The position numbers and the translations under genes were made by a program. From Citrus sinensis (Eukaryota; Streptophyta; Magnoliopsida; Sapindales; Rutaceae): a stretch of DNA of 64,000 nucleotides. Where the stretch lies: contig NC_068560.1 of NCBI RefSeq assembly GCF_022201045.2, forward strand, positions 38,279,001 through 38,343,000. Direction: 5' to 3'. Below the pieces are notes generated by a model, which made no database searches, was not told the DNA's origin, and saw only the letters and a program-made list of their open reading frames with translations. Shown here in pieces: positions 23,311 to 34,840 of this stretch (the first letter of the stretch is position 1; every line of letters starts with the position of its first letter).

Positions 23311-26224
23311 ATGATTCTTTTGCCTCCACAGCCTCTATCAGTTCGCTTCCCTGCAATTCATTCCGCTTGTCCAATCACACGCCACCACGTCATTTTTCAG
23401 CCTGCGTTTTCCGTTTCAACCATCACCGGCATAACCACCGCCACAGCTTCTGGAGAATCATCTTTTTCATCCTCTTCTTTTACTTCAAAACAAAACGACA
23501 CCGAAGAAGAAGAAGAAGACGACGACGACGTTTTATCCCTACAAAAGCAGCGTTACGATTTCACTCCGCTTCTCAATTTTTTATCAGAAAATAGTAACTC
23601 TGAATCAGCTTCAGCTTTAGCTTCATCACCGAGTTCTCTTAATCGCGTTGAGTTCAAACTCGCTGAGTCATACCGAGCTGTGCCTGCTCCACTCTGGCAC
23701 TCACTTTTAAAAAATCTCTGCTCCTCGAATTCCTCCATTGATTTAGCATACGCTGTCGTTTCGTGGCTGCAAAAGCACAACCTCTGTTACTCCTACGAGC
23801 TTCTTTACTCAATCCTTATCCACGCGCTTGGGCGGTCGGAGAAGTTATACGAGGCGTTTCTGCTCTCTCAAAGGCAAAGGTTAACTCCGCTAACGTACAA
23901 CGCGCTTATTAGCGCATGTGCTCGCAACGACGACCTCGAAAAAGCCCTGAATTTGATGTCGAAAATGCGGCAAGACGGCTACCATTGTGATTTTATAAAT
24001 TACAGTTTGGTTATTCAATCGCTCACGAGAACTAACAAGATTGATTCTTCACTTTTGCACAAGCTTTATAAAGAAATTGAGTGTGATAAGATTGAGCTTG
24101 ATGGGCAGTTGCTAAATGATGTAATTGTAGGTTTTGCAAAAGCTGGTGATGCAAGCAAAGCTATGAGGTTTCTAGGAATGGCTCAAGGGGTCGGATTGAG
24201 TCCCAAAACGGCCACGTATGCGGCAGTTATAACTGCATTGAGTAATTCTGGTAGGACGATAGAGGCAGAGGCTGTTTTCGAGGAATTGAAAGAAAGTGGA
24301 TTGAAACCTAGGACTAAAGCTTTTAATGCTCTTTTAAAAGGGTATGTGAAAATGGGTTATTTGAAAGATGCTGAATTTGTAGTATCTGAAATGGAGAGAA
24401 GTGGAGTGTTACCTGATGAACATACTTATAGTCTTTTAATTGATGCTTATGCGAATGCGGGTAGATGGGAAAGTGCAAGAATTGTGTTGAAGGAAATGGA
24501 AGTTAGTCATGCAAAGCCTAATTCTTTTATTTATAGTAGAATTTTAGCAGGGTATCGGGATAGAGGAGAATGGCAAAGAACCTTTCAAGTTCTGAAGGAG
24601 ATGAAGAGTAGCGGAGTAGAACCTGATACACATTTTTATAATGTCATGATAGATACTTTTGGTAAATATAATTGTCTTCATCATGCTATGGCTGCATTTG
24701 ATAGGATGTTATCGGAGGGAATTGAGCCTGACACCATTACGTGGAACACACTTATAGATTGCCATTTCAAGTGTGGAAGATATGATAGAGCAGAGGAACT
24801 GTTCGAGGAAATGCAGGAGAGGGGATACTTTCCTTGTACTACGACATATAATATTATGATTAATTTGTTAGGGGAGCAAGAGAGATGGGAGGATGTAAAG
24901 AGATTGTTGGGGAATATGCGAGCTCAAGGATTATTGCCTAATGTTGTAACATATACGACTCTTGTGGATATTTATGGACAATCAGGGAGATTTGATGATG
25001 CAATAGAGTGCCTGGAGGTGATGAAAGCTGCAGGGTTGAAACCCTCATCTACCATGTACAATGCCTTAATAAATGCCTATGCACGAAGGGTAGGTCTTTT
25101 ACTTCATATGTATGCCTTAATATCTGTGTTTGTTTAAATCTTTTTCCTCATTTTGTATGTTGATGGATGTGGATAACTAGCGCAGTAGCATCAAGTGTGT
25201 GCTCTATACAACCATGATAGCTTAGTGCTTTTGACGGTATAAATTTTACTGAAATTGCAGTAATTGTATGGGAGTTTGTGATTCAAATCCCCATCGGTGT
25301 CAATGTAACCATCTTCTGCATGATTGGGATGCCTGTGCTCACTGCCACTGACTTCACTTTTCAGTATATTTATCAACAACTTTAATATTCCATGCTTTAA
25401 AAAAGGTCTCCTGAAACTACCTGTTTCAAAATGTTGGATTTATGTTTACGTTTGGGCAGATGACATTTGAGAATTTGAAGTTCCTTAAGATTATGTTATC
25501 TAGAATGTCATATGTTGAGCATGCAATTGATTCCTTCCATTTCATTTCTAACAGGGTTTGTCAGATCAAGCAGTAAATGCATTTAGGGTCATGAGAACAG
25601 ATGGCCTAAAGCCTAGCAATTTAGCTCTCAATTCATTAATCAATGCATTTGGCGAGGATCAAAGGGATGCTGAAGCATTTGCTGTGTTGCAGTATATGAA
25701 GGAAAACGTTAGTTGCTATCTTAATTTTCCCCATGTTTCCCCCTTTCTATGGTGAAAGTTAAATCATCTCACATTATTTTACTACATGTCCTTTTGATTC
25801 ATTACAATTGCAGGGCTTGAAGCCAGATGTGGTTACGTATACCACACTTATGAAAGCTTTGATTCGTGTTGATAAGTTTCATAAGGTATTCTCAAGTTAC
25901 CTGTTCTTTAACATATATAAAATGCTGTCATATTCAGGTGAGAAATAGCAGAAGCACGATGGAACTGTTCATTGGTAATTCGTATGCGTGCAATCATACC
26001 AAAGATTGATGACAATGAAATACAAAATCATCACTACGTTTGTGTTTGTAGCAGGATTACCTAGAAGCTCTTATTTGTGTTGGGAGCTGATCCAAGTGGT
26101 TTATGCCTTTCAGGTTCCAGCTGTGTATGAAGAAATGATCTTGTCTGGGTGCACTCCAGATAGGAAAGCCAGAGCAATGTTAAGGTCTGCTTTGAGATAC
26201 ATGAAACAGACACTGAAAACATAG
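23311..26224 (+). CDS. CRP1: P-class pentatricopeptide repeat protein, CRP1-like, plastid
   Basis: Four exons, 23311-25089, 25555-25707, 25814-25885 and 26114-26224, encode 704 residues, close to the remembered length of Arabidopsis At5g42310 (CRP1). The N-terminus is Ser/Thr-rich with few acids until an acidic run at about residues 64-73, as in plastid precursors. About 15 tandem 35-residue PPR motifs follow from about residue 155 to 685, with typical [20 protein letters not shown] spacing. The C-terminus reads [19 protein letters not shown], which I recall from CRP1. Maize CRP1 binds psaC, petA and petB/petD region RNAs in chloroplasts and promotes their translation or processing. The next gene, a zinc carboxypeptidase, is also CRP1's neighbour in Arabidopsis as I recall, supporting orthology. 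Confidence 0.92.
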
Positions 26225-27025
26225 TTGACAAGCTGCGAATCTTCCAGCCAAAGCGAAAATTAAGACTAATTTTCATGTTTGAACTAGCTTGTCATGGTAA
26301 GGTTAGTGGACCCGGTCCTGAGCTGCAAGATTTTTAAGTTCAGTTTTGACATGTTACTGTCTTTCTTTTGAAGGAAACAGAACTTTTAAAGTTATTGATA
26401 GTGAAGTTTAATAATTTTGAACTTGAAAGAAACGTGAATGCTTTGCAACGAGATGACTTGCTGAATTTTGCTTTATCAGCAATTTCTCATGCTCTGTTTT
26501 TTTAAATGGTTTTGCAGGGAATATTGGTCCATGCTATTGCCAGGTCATCCTCTCCAGACTTTTGAAGAAATGATATCTCCAACAGCAATGTTTGGGTCTC
26601 TTAAATTGAAGAAACGAACCAAATCAAAATCTAAATAAAAATAGAGTAGAAAACCCACATTCCACTCCTTGAAGATAGGCTGTAATTTGGTGTCTGTTTT
26701 TTAAAAGCTTCGTCCACAAGAATGAAAATGAAGAAGCAGTTTGTTGCTGGTTCTTGTATTATATACATTACCACATTCACATAGGCAATTTCTGTATTTA
26801 ACTACATTGCTTCGTACATAATTCGTGAAAGTTTAGTAACTATGAAGAACGCATCTGCTTATAATTTAAATCGGAAGCAGTGATTAGACTGGCGAGGAAA
26901 AAACAGTACCTTCAGGGCTTCAAATTTCAATTGAAAGAATTTTGTGTTCAACTATAAGATCAAATATCTATCTGGCGTCTACTTCTCAAATCAAAGTGAG
27001 TACCTTTTTTTTTTCCTACAGAATT
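26225..27025. other. Convergent 3' ends of the CRP1-like and carboxypeptidase genes
   Basis: Both flanking genes end here, tail to tail. It holds their 3' UTRs and no further coding signal. Confidence 0.6.
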
Positions 27026-30000
27026 TTAGCATTCACAGGGGGTGGTGGGTCTACTATACTTGTTCTTTGAAATTCTAGAACAAAACATAAACATTAATAA
27101 AACTGATGACAACAAGAATAGCCTGAAATATGTTCTAATCTCCTGCATTCCAATATCAAGCACCTCCAATTTCTTCCCATCTTTCTGTGTTCTTTGCATT
27201 AAGTATCCATCAAGATATTCATCGATAGATACCCGCTTGTCCCCATTGGCTGCAGAGGCCTTTGCCCGGAGTTCATCTAAGTAATGTGGTCCAAATTTGA
27301 AAATCGTTAAGAATGCAGCTGACCAATCATTAAGAACTCTCTGAACCAGGAAACAAGATACACCATCTTTAGATTTAAACCAACCATATTCATCATTAAT
27401 CAACTGCAAACTGCCTCCTCAAAAAAGTTGGTTTTATATGGTAAATTAAAGAATAGATTAAAATGAAAAGTAAGGAAGGAATGAATCAGACAACTAGAAG
27501 GAAACAAAAGAGAACGAGCAATCGATTTTAGGAGTCACTGGACATACATTGAAGGTTGAGTGGTCAGTAGGATTGAACATTTTAAAGCAGTCCTTTGATG
27601 AGGCTGCACTATCTCCATAGATCTGATAATAAATGCAAGAAGTTATGTGCATGCATAACACAAGCCAGCTGCAAGAAATTATGCGCATGCATAAGCGAAG
27701 CCAGCTGTAAAGAAGTCAAAAGAGATTGCATTTCACAAACCTCAAAGGTAAAAGACATGGGAACCCTCACAACATTGAACATATAATCCGTTGCTGTCCC
27801 GTGAGCCAGATACCTAAAATCAAGCACATTTTTAACTCCAAGGAAGAAATCAATGCGTGAACACTAAAGCATAGGCAGGAGAGAACCACTGAGAAGCACT
27901 CAGGGAATAACCTATGTGTGGTCCCTTAGGGCCTGCAGCCCCATCGACACTAAGCCCATGTGGCCAAAGGACCACTTCAGCATTAATATGGCCTCAAGTA
28001 GAGGAATATTTACATATAATCAGCGTTCTCAGTCTTAAGTAAATACATACCCAACAGAGCCTCCTCCTGATCCGATCATGCAACGCTTCTGGCAGTGAAT
28101 TTTATTGAGTTGTTCAAGCAATCTTCTCATCCGCTGTGAAGGTAATCCATCAGGTGTCGTATTTTTGTGGTCGTATGGCATAAATAGTGCCTGAAAAGTT
28201 AAAGTTGGCAACAAGAACTATGTCATCACTTGGGGCACATAACCAATAGCCCTAGAATGAAACAAAAATATTTAGCAGGTAAGATTAATTCTGGACTAAC
28301 AATGAACATTTGGCAGGGAAGAATAATTGGGAACTGACAACAACTCACCTCCATTCCAGAGTGTACATTAACCCATATGTGAGGATCAAATGATAAGGCA
28401 AGTTTCCGCATTATTTGACTTTCAGGCTCACTGAAAGGAGCAGTTCCAGGATTTTCTTCATAAGGATCATAATCCTGTATTTGAAGTCACGACAATAATT
28501 ACTATTAAAAAAAATTGACAATAATTACTATTAAAAAAAATTAACAATAATTACAAAGAGGGGCTTTTTCACATATTTGTGACATTTGAATAATCAAGTA
28601 ATAGAGAGAACGGACACGAAACTTCAATATTGAGCCCAAAGTATCCAGCACTCTCCAAAAGATAAATTGTTAATGAGATGCACTTAAGTTAATATTACAA
28701 AATACAACTTAGCATATTTATGAAAAATGAAATAAGAATTATAAACTTAGACTGAATTTTCCATAATGAATAGGCATAATGGACCTTCTCCTTTTTGCCC
28801 CAATCTACGCTCCAGTTGCGGTTCAGATCAACTCCTCTGCCTGCCAAGAACTCAAAATCTTGTGAATTTTAGTATTCTAAAAGTCACATGAAATTTCAAA
28901 TCACTAGATCAACTGACCATTCCTCCGTTCACAAAGATCTCCTTCTTCAACAAGTTTCCGGCCATTTAAGTTTTCCATTGGCACCACCTGATAAATTGTT
29001 TAAAAATTGAATATGGAAAATACCTAATTTCAACTTTTGAATGATGCAAGAGTTACCAAATAAGTATATCGGCAGTAACAGACTGCAGTTCCTGCAGTAA
29101 GTTGAAAGTCACCTTAATAACAAGCTCGTCAAGGGTACTGTTTAGAGAAACTGGATTCGTGTTAGGTAGAAACTGCTCTTCACTTAAGATTGACAAGATC
29201 CTCAAGGCAAGTTCCGTTGTAATAAGCTCCCTACCATGCTGCCCAAAACTCTGGAAGACAAGGAATCATCTGTCAAAAAAACCAGCAATTACCAATTTGA
29301 GACAATCTAAAGACTACATATCAAATTCACAATACATGACCCTATTTGATTTTCCAATGGAAAATACATGAGTTCTCCACCTGCTTCAACAACGCAATAA
29401 CCTGCTTTACTACTGCCAACAAAACGATATTGTTACAATCTAATTATAAACACAACAAAAAGGTGAAAACTTACAAGAAGGATCCGAATCTTTGACCGGT
29501 CATCACTGTCTTTCCTTCTATGGCAATAAGTAACAACTCTGATCTCTGCATTATAGCCTTTGTTTCCCGCTTCGATTGTCTCCATCTATAATTCAAGTAT
29601 AAACAGTCATAAGTTTAAATTCAGAAGTAGCACACAGCAGTTACCCCCCCCCCCCCCACCCACCCCCAACAAAAAAAAAAATAGTAAGTAAAAGCTTACA
29701 CTGAGTTTGTCCGGGTGCCTATGTACCAAATTTTTTATCATTTCCATCAAATCGCCACTGCAAAATGACATAGAATTATAAATCATTGCATGCAAAACTC
29801 GGTAAATATAGAAAAGCAAAATAGTCCGCAGCTAAGTGGAATTGTTTCTAACACGTGTTGTTTAATAATCATTGAGTTAAGAGTTCGAACTTATAATTAC
29901 AGCTAAGATTTGTTCAACGCGATTCAATCAAAAATCACCAAATCATCATATTTATATTCATCTATTTATTTCAAAAGAGAAAAATAAAAATAAAAATAAA

Positions 30001-30148
30001 ACCTGGAATGATAGAGATCGCGATTAATGGGGGTAGAAGATGTTCGGTTGAGATTATCATCGCAATTAACGAAAATTGGCAGACAAGCAGCGAAAATGGA
30101 AAGGGGAATATAGTACAGAGAAAGGCTACGGCGTCGTATCATGGCCAT
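27026..30148 (-). CDS. M14 zinc metallocarboxypeptidase, secretory, C-terminal membrane anchor
   Basis: Eleven GT-AG exons encode 435 residues: 30148-30003, 29757-29700, 29585-29475, 29250-29113, 28987-28918, 28850-28795, 28474-28349, 28190-28051, 27813-27741, 27622-27548 and 27340-27026. The start is MAMIRRRSLSLYYIPLSIFA, a signal peptide. The zinc ligands are H110 and E113 in SFGQHGRELIT and H231 in WVNVHSGME. The RGVDLNRNW block carries substrate-binding Arg/Asn, and E306 in FTFEIYGD fits the catalytic glutamate. A hydrophobic segment at about 403-418 followed by a basic tail suggests a type I membrane protein. The family removes C-terminal residues from peptides. It resembles At5g42320; the related SOL1 trims CLE peptide precursors, but that function is not shown here. 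Confidence 0.93.
27635..27706. repeat. 36-bp tandem duplication in carboxypeptidase intron 9
   Basis: Two adjacent 36-base units (27635-27670 and 27671-27706) share GCAAGAAGTTATG-type starts and AAGCCAGCT ends and differ at about five positions. Each contains the palindromic word GCATGC. Entirely intronic. Confidence 0.9.
29644..29657. repeat. Poly-C tract (14 C) in carboxypeptidase intron 2
   Basis: Homopolymer followed by ACCCACCCCC and a poly-A run, all inside an intron. Its length is likely variable or uncertain in assembly. Confidence 0.85.
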
Positions 30149-31798
30149 CGTGAGCAAAGCCGAAGCGAAAAGAATAATGTTCTAATTGCTTTGTTTCTTT
30201 CTTCTCTTTTCATTTCATTTTATTTTCCATGAAAAATAAAATATATAAAATAATAAAGCGACCGATGCGATGCGATGACTTTGCTTCTTCGATGACGAAG
30301 ATGGATTGGGCACCAGAGCGAAAGAAGGAATATGAGGTCTTGTCAGTTTGTCTCTGAATTTTCCTCGATCAATGGTCATTTTCCTTATCTTTTTTTTTTT
30401 TTTGCCCTTTATGCTATATATTCGGTCATTGCATCAGACGGTGAAAAAAATAACCAATCAGATTATTCAGATCCAAAAGCAAAAGTCGAAAAATGGATTA
30501 TATCATTATGGTCCCTTTCCCTTCGTTTTGTCCTGATGTGACACATTCAATATTAGAGAGTGCGGAGGTATATTTATTATTTTATGGAAAATGCTACTTT
30601 AATAAAAGATTGGGTTATAAAATTTTGATTAAAAAAATACTAAAACATCTTAATCAAAATTAAGTTGTTTTTTTAACTCATTTTTCATCACAGCAGCATT
30701 GTTGGCATTCTATCCAATTCAAAAGCTGAATTAGCTAGAAATGTGGTAATAAGTTTAAATAAAATTCACCTCTCAATTTGAATAACTCAAACTCATGATG
30801 AATTTAGTAGGTATTTTTGACACCCCTAATTTTAAAAAAAATCTTTTTAATTAAAATTATTTAAATAATTTAAGTTAATTATTGTTTTGTATAGAAATTA
30901 AATTAAACATTTAGATAAATTAATTTTTTTTACTCCCACCTTATTCCATAATTTATATTTATATTTTAAATTTTTGTTGATTTTTTTCATAGAAATTATA
31001 AAAGTTTGGAGCTATGAAAATAGAAGTTATGTAATAAGAAAAAAATTAACATAAATTTTATATTTTAGGATTTGTATGTATAATTTTATGTGAAAATAAT
31101 TATTTTTAATATATAAATTTGTATTTTATCAATTAAACTAAGGATATTCGAAGAAATAACATTAAAAAGGAGAGGGTGTTATAAGAATTTTAAAGGGGTG
31201 TAGGGTGTTAAAGCTCCGCTCTAACCAACTACAAGTCATAAGCTCGCTTTGTATTATTGATTCTACGCTATGTACAGGCTGTACAGTACAGCCTATGCTA
31301 CAAATTTTTTAGCAACTTCTCCGTTCAATTTCCAATTTTTTGCAGTTCGTTGATTTGTTACATATTGCCTTAGAATTAAAGTAATTTATTTTTTAATTCA
31401 ATTTTTAAGTAAATTAAGACGTATAATGAAAAGTTTACAAAATGTAAATTAAGACGTATAATGAAAAGTTTACAAAATGTACTAAAAGTTGACTTTACAA
31501 TTTAGTAGTTGAAGTAGTAAAATTGGTTTTGTCTTGCACTTTAAAACAAGATATTTCTGGACCATCTAAAATTTGCAATTGACCATTGAACTAATAATTA
31601 AGTCCGGAATGCAGGCATACAGCAATCAAGTCTCGAAGTCAGTATGATTTGGATCCTTCGCATAGTTCTGAACTTCTGATCTGAAATGTGAAATTATGAG
31701 TCTGCGTGTAACTGAAAGGCACCATGTATATAGTTATGTAAACCACATACAAAACAAAACAGAAGTTGCAGAAAAATGATCAAAACCAGATTTATCAT
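30149..31798. other. Intergenic region between carboxypeptidase and second BAHD gene
   Basis: The left part is the presumed promoter of the carboxypeptidase (minus strand). The rest is AT-rich with a perfect 35-bp tandem duplication at 31409-31478. The right end (about 31500-31798) is the presumed 3' UTR of the minus-strand BAHD. No gene seen. Confidence 0.6.
31409..31478. repeat. Perfect 35-bp tandem duplication
   Basis: The unit starting GTAAATTAAGACGTATAATG and ending TTTACAAAAT occurs twice head to tail without a mismatch (31409-31443, 31444-31478), implying a recent duplication. Confidence 0.95.
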
Positions 31799-33166
31799 TT
31801 ATGAACTTGAAGCAGAATGACCAATGAACGTCAAAGGACTTGGATCCATTGAAGCAAATTTGATGTACTCTGAGCTGCATTCCAAATTAGACATGTCTTG
31901 CTCATCCAAGGTCATCCAAGCTTCTATGCCATCACCATACCTTGTTTCAACCAAGATGACAAGATTCATAACTGGTGAACCACTTAAACCATAACTGCTA
32001 ACCCAAACAGGCTTGCCCCGGCCAAAGTCAATTTCATAGAAACCAAAATTGCACCAGCTGCTGAATCCAACATGATCCACTTCATCTTTGGAGCATAGCT
32101 CGCCTATCTGTTTGAGAGACTCACACATCAACGAATTCCCTTCATCACTGCTTAGCTTCTTAACAAATTCACCATCGAGTTTTGATATTGCATCCTTCAA
32201 CTCGCCCACCAGATCATGCAACTCTGGCTTGTCCGGAGTCATGCATTTAGCAGCTGCCATCCAGAGCAGATTTCCTGTGCAGTTATCTGATAGTGGCGGC
32301 GTCATTCTTCGACGCAGATTCACTAAGTGGGTTAACACACACGGCCTTCGAGTTTGATAGCCATGTTTTTCTTTGGACGCAGCCATGATGCACTTCCATA
32401 TGAAGGCAGAAACTGCCTCAACTCGTGTAGGAGGAGTAGGACATTTAATTTTTGAACTAGTTGCTACCACTTTGAGTGCAGCTATTGCTGAAGCATCAAA
32501 CACGAATCTTTTAGTAATACACTTGCCTTTCTTGAACAAGGAACCCCACATCACCATTGATGTATCTCTAAGCCACAGATCGTTTGCAGGGAAGAGTGAA
32601 GGAGCAGCGAAATTTGGATATATTACTTCCTCGCAGCCCCGAGCTGTGGCACTCCAGGCCCGGAGGAAGGTGCTTAGCGCTGCACCATCAAGCATCTTGT
32701 GCGAAATGCATATGCCGATGGCGATACCGCCACAATCAAAAACATTGACTTGAATGTTAGTCAGGTATGTTACTGCAGTTAATTCCTTCATGAGTTCGCA
32801 AGGAAGGAATCGATGCAATAACAAAAGATCAGGCTTTGTAAGGAACTCATCAAGACGACAGTTAACTTGAGCCTCTACAAAATAAGCCCCATCATCATTG
32901 CACTCGATGGAAAGGTCATCTTTAATTTTTCCAGCTAGAGGGTAGAAGCGAGTTAAAGTTTCTGATAAAGACCTCTTTAGCAAAGCTAATCTTTTGGGAA
33001 TTTCAGCAAGAGTCATGCAATCATTGGGATAAAAGAGAATAATCGGAGCGTATGGAGAAGGAATGAACTGATCCAAAAGAGAAAATTTGAAGGTTTTAAG
33101 GTGCGGGGGTGTTGGGGAAGATGGTTTTATGTCTTCTTTGGAAATGATTTGCACTTCTATTTTCAT
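31799..33166 (-). CDS. BAHD acyltransferase, vinorine-synthase-like, intronless, DFGRG variant
   Basis: An uninterrupted frame of 455 residues from the ATG at 33166 (MKIEVQIISKEDIKPSSP); a TTG-started extension by two codons was rejected. The catalytic motif is HKMLD at residues 156-160 (HXXXD intact). The structural motif reads DFGRG at 380-384 instead of DFGWG. FYPLAGKIKDD, NIQVNVFDCGGIAIGICISH and PTPPTRVEAVSAFIWKCIMA are typical of the family. It is clearly related to the BAHD at 9198-10622 but well diverged, so it is not a recent duplicate. It lies on the opposite strand about 21 kb away with TSR1, CRP1 and carboxypeptidase genes between. Function is acyl transfer from acyl-CoA; the acceptor is unknown. 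Confidence 0.93.
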   Translation of the reverse strand: MKIEVQIISKEDIKPSSPTPPHLKTFKFSLLDQFIPSPYAPIILFYPNDCMTLAEIPKRLALLKRSLSETLTRFYPLAGKIKDDLSIECNDDGAYFVEAQVNCRLDEFLTKPDLLLLHRFLPCELMKELTAVTYLTNIQVNVFDCGGIAIGICISHKMLDGAALSTFLRAWSATARGCEEVIYPNFAAPSLFPANDLWLRDTSMVMWGSLFKKGKCITKRFVFDASAIAALKVVATSSKIKCPTPPTRVEAVSAFIWKCIMAASKEKHGYQTRRPCVLTHLVNLRRRMTPPLSDNCTGNLLWMAAAKCMTPDKPELHDLVGELKDAISKLDGEFVKKLSSDEGNSLMCESLKQIGELCSKDEVDHVGFSSWCNFGFYEIDFGRGKPVWVSSYGLSGSPVMNLVILVETRYGDGIEAWMTLDEQDMSNLECSSEYIKFASMDPSPLTFIGHSASSS

Positions 33167-34840
33167 TTTCAATCTCTTGGTTTTTCAAGATGATGAATAT
33201 GCTTTATTTACATGGGAAAGAGGTAAAGATTGATACAAATAAAGCATTTTCAAGCAAGTGCAAAACTTAATGCCTAAAGATTCTCTATGCATCTAGAAAG
33301 TGAAATTTGGTTCCCACTAGAATTGCCCTCATAGATGGATAAATAAATTACATATCTTTTTTTTTTTTGGTAGAAAATAAATTACATATCTAATGATAGA
33401 TAATGTAAGTAATATTTGTTCTTTTTTTAACTTTTATGGTGATGAAAAGTAACATGCTTGAGAACCTTGTCAGTTAAAAAGGGTCAGTGTCTTGTTATTT
33501 CAATACTATGCGTGAGTTTGTCAAGTCTGACGGTCTTTTTGAAGGACATTAATGATAACGCAAATGGCATCATGGCTGCCGTCGTGTCACGAACACCGGT
33601 GAAATTAGGGAAGGTAAAATCTTGTATGAAGTCTCACAAGGCTACCCTCTAAATTAGATAAATTTTGAATAATTTTTAAAAAATAAGGTGAGAAATAAAA
33701 ATAATAATTTTTAAATTTTTAATAAGATTGGGTTTGATATTTTACTCTCTATCTCACTCCACTCCCACCCCAATCCTCATTATATATAAATATTTTTTTT
33801 AATTTTTATTTGATAATTTTTGTTTCATCTGTTATAATGTTAGTTAATATTTTTTTTTATTTTTACGTAATATAAATGAGTTATAATTAAAAAAAACTTA
33901 CAATATAATTTTTATTTAATCTAAAATATTATTATATTTTTTTTCTCTCTTAAGATATCATTTTTTTCAAATATTTTTTAATTTTGATATTATTTTAAAT
34001 ATTTAATATTTTTTAAAAATTTTATTTAAATATTTTATAATATATTAATAATTTTATTTAATTTTTTAATTTTTAATTTATTAAAATAATATATTTATAT
34101 TTATTATAAAATAAATAATTAAGTAGGGATAGAAAAATTATTCCCCAGTAAAATTTCCTATCCTAGATGAAATCCTGCACGGCTCTTGCTCAAAAACTGA
34201 TGTTTTCTAGATGTGAAGGTGAAGCTCCTTGTTTTGTGACAAATGGCGCCGCCTTGCCTTCCTTGTCAAAATGAGCACATCTCGTAGGACACAAAACAAA
34301 ATGACCTAATTTTTGGCCATTGGATTTGTTCTTTCTTTTTATCATTGGCCAGCACATTCCTTGATCCTTCACTACTTAGTAAGGTGAGTTAGGTCCACTG
34401 AAACTTGACTTTCTAAAAGTGTGAGCTACTTTCGTTTTGTTGTCATATCCATTCCGATCTGACGATCTGCCCATCGTTGTAGATTGTAGTAATCATAAAT
34501 TTTATATGAAGTTAAGGCATAATTTTATAAACGAAACAAGTTAGGTGAAGATTTGTAATCGGTAACCAACAAAAAAAAAATCTAACCTATCATGAAAAAT
34601 TTATAAATTCTGTAACATATTAAAGTTGTAAAGTACCATTTCCCTACCAATTTGATCTTGTAGATTACTATGAAAAGTATTAGCCCATTCTCGTATATAA
34701 TTATTCATTGAGGGAACAACAGAAGTTCTGAGAATACTAAATCAAAAGAAAAGGGTAATTAATTAGTTGAAAGTCAACGAGTAAACTAATCAACTCAAGA
34801 CAAGTTTCTGTAATTTTTAGCAACACAAGCAGCAAAGAGC
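33167..34840. other. Intergenic region between second BAHD and FMO genes
   Basis: The left part is the BAHD promoter side. At 33341-33391 a 17-bp direct repeat flanks a poly-T/GGTAGA remnant. The segment 33660-34140 is very AT-rich. A 60-codon minus-strand frame at 34190-34372 has no recognisable domain. No gene is called. Confidence 0.55.
33341..33391 (-). mobile_element. Vestige of a poly(A) retroposon with 17-bp target duplication
   Basis: AAATAAATTACATATCT occurs at 33341-33357 and again at 33375-33391, flanking TTTTTTTTTTTGGTAGA. On the minus strand this is a few bases followed by poly(A) inside a 17-bp target-site duplication. That is the footprint of LINE-type target-primed insertion, here almost wholly 5'-truncated. 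The source family cannot be told. Confidence 0.55.

Noticed and set aside
27890-27995. GC-richer segment in carboxypeptidase intron 8, considered as an inserted RNA gene
   Set aside because: No tRNA, snoRNA box pair or stable hairpin could be recognised.
33529-33652. GIMAAVV-like plus-strand frame resembling the BAHD CIMAAS block
   Set aside because: Similarity is only a few residues; no further BAHD blocks nearby.
33660-34140. Very AT-rich block considered as a degraded transposon
   Set aside because: No terminal repeats, target duplication or coding trace could be identified.
34190-34372. 60-codon minus-strand frame with Cys and His residues upstream of the FMO gene
   Set aside because: No family resemblance and no flanking exons; not enough support for a gene or a relic.
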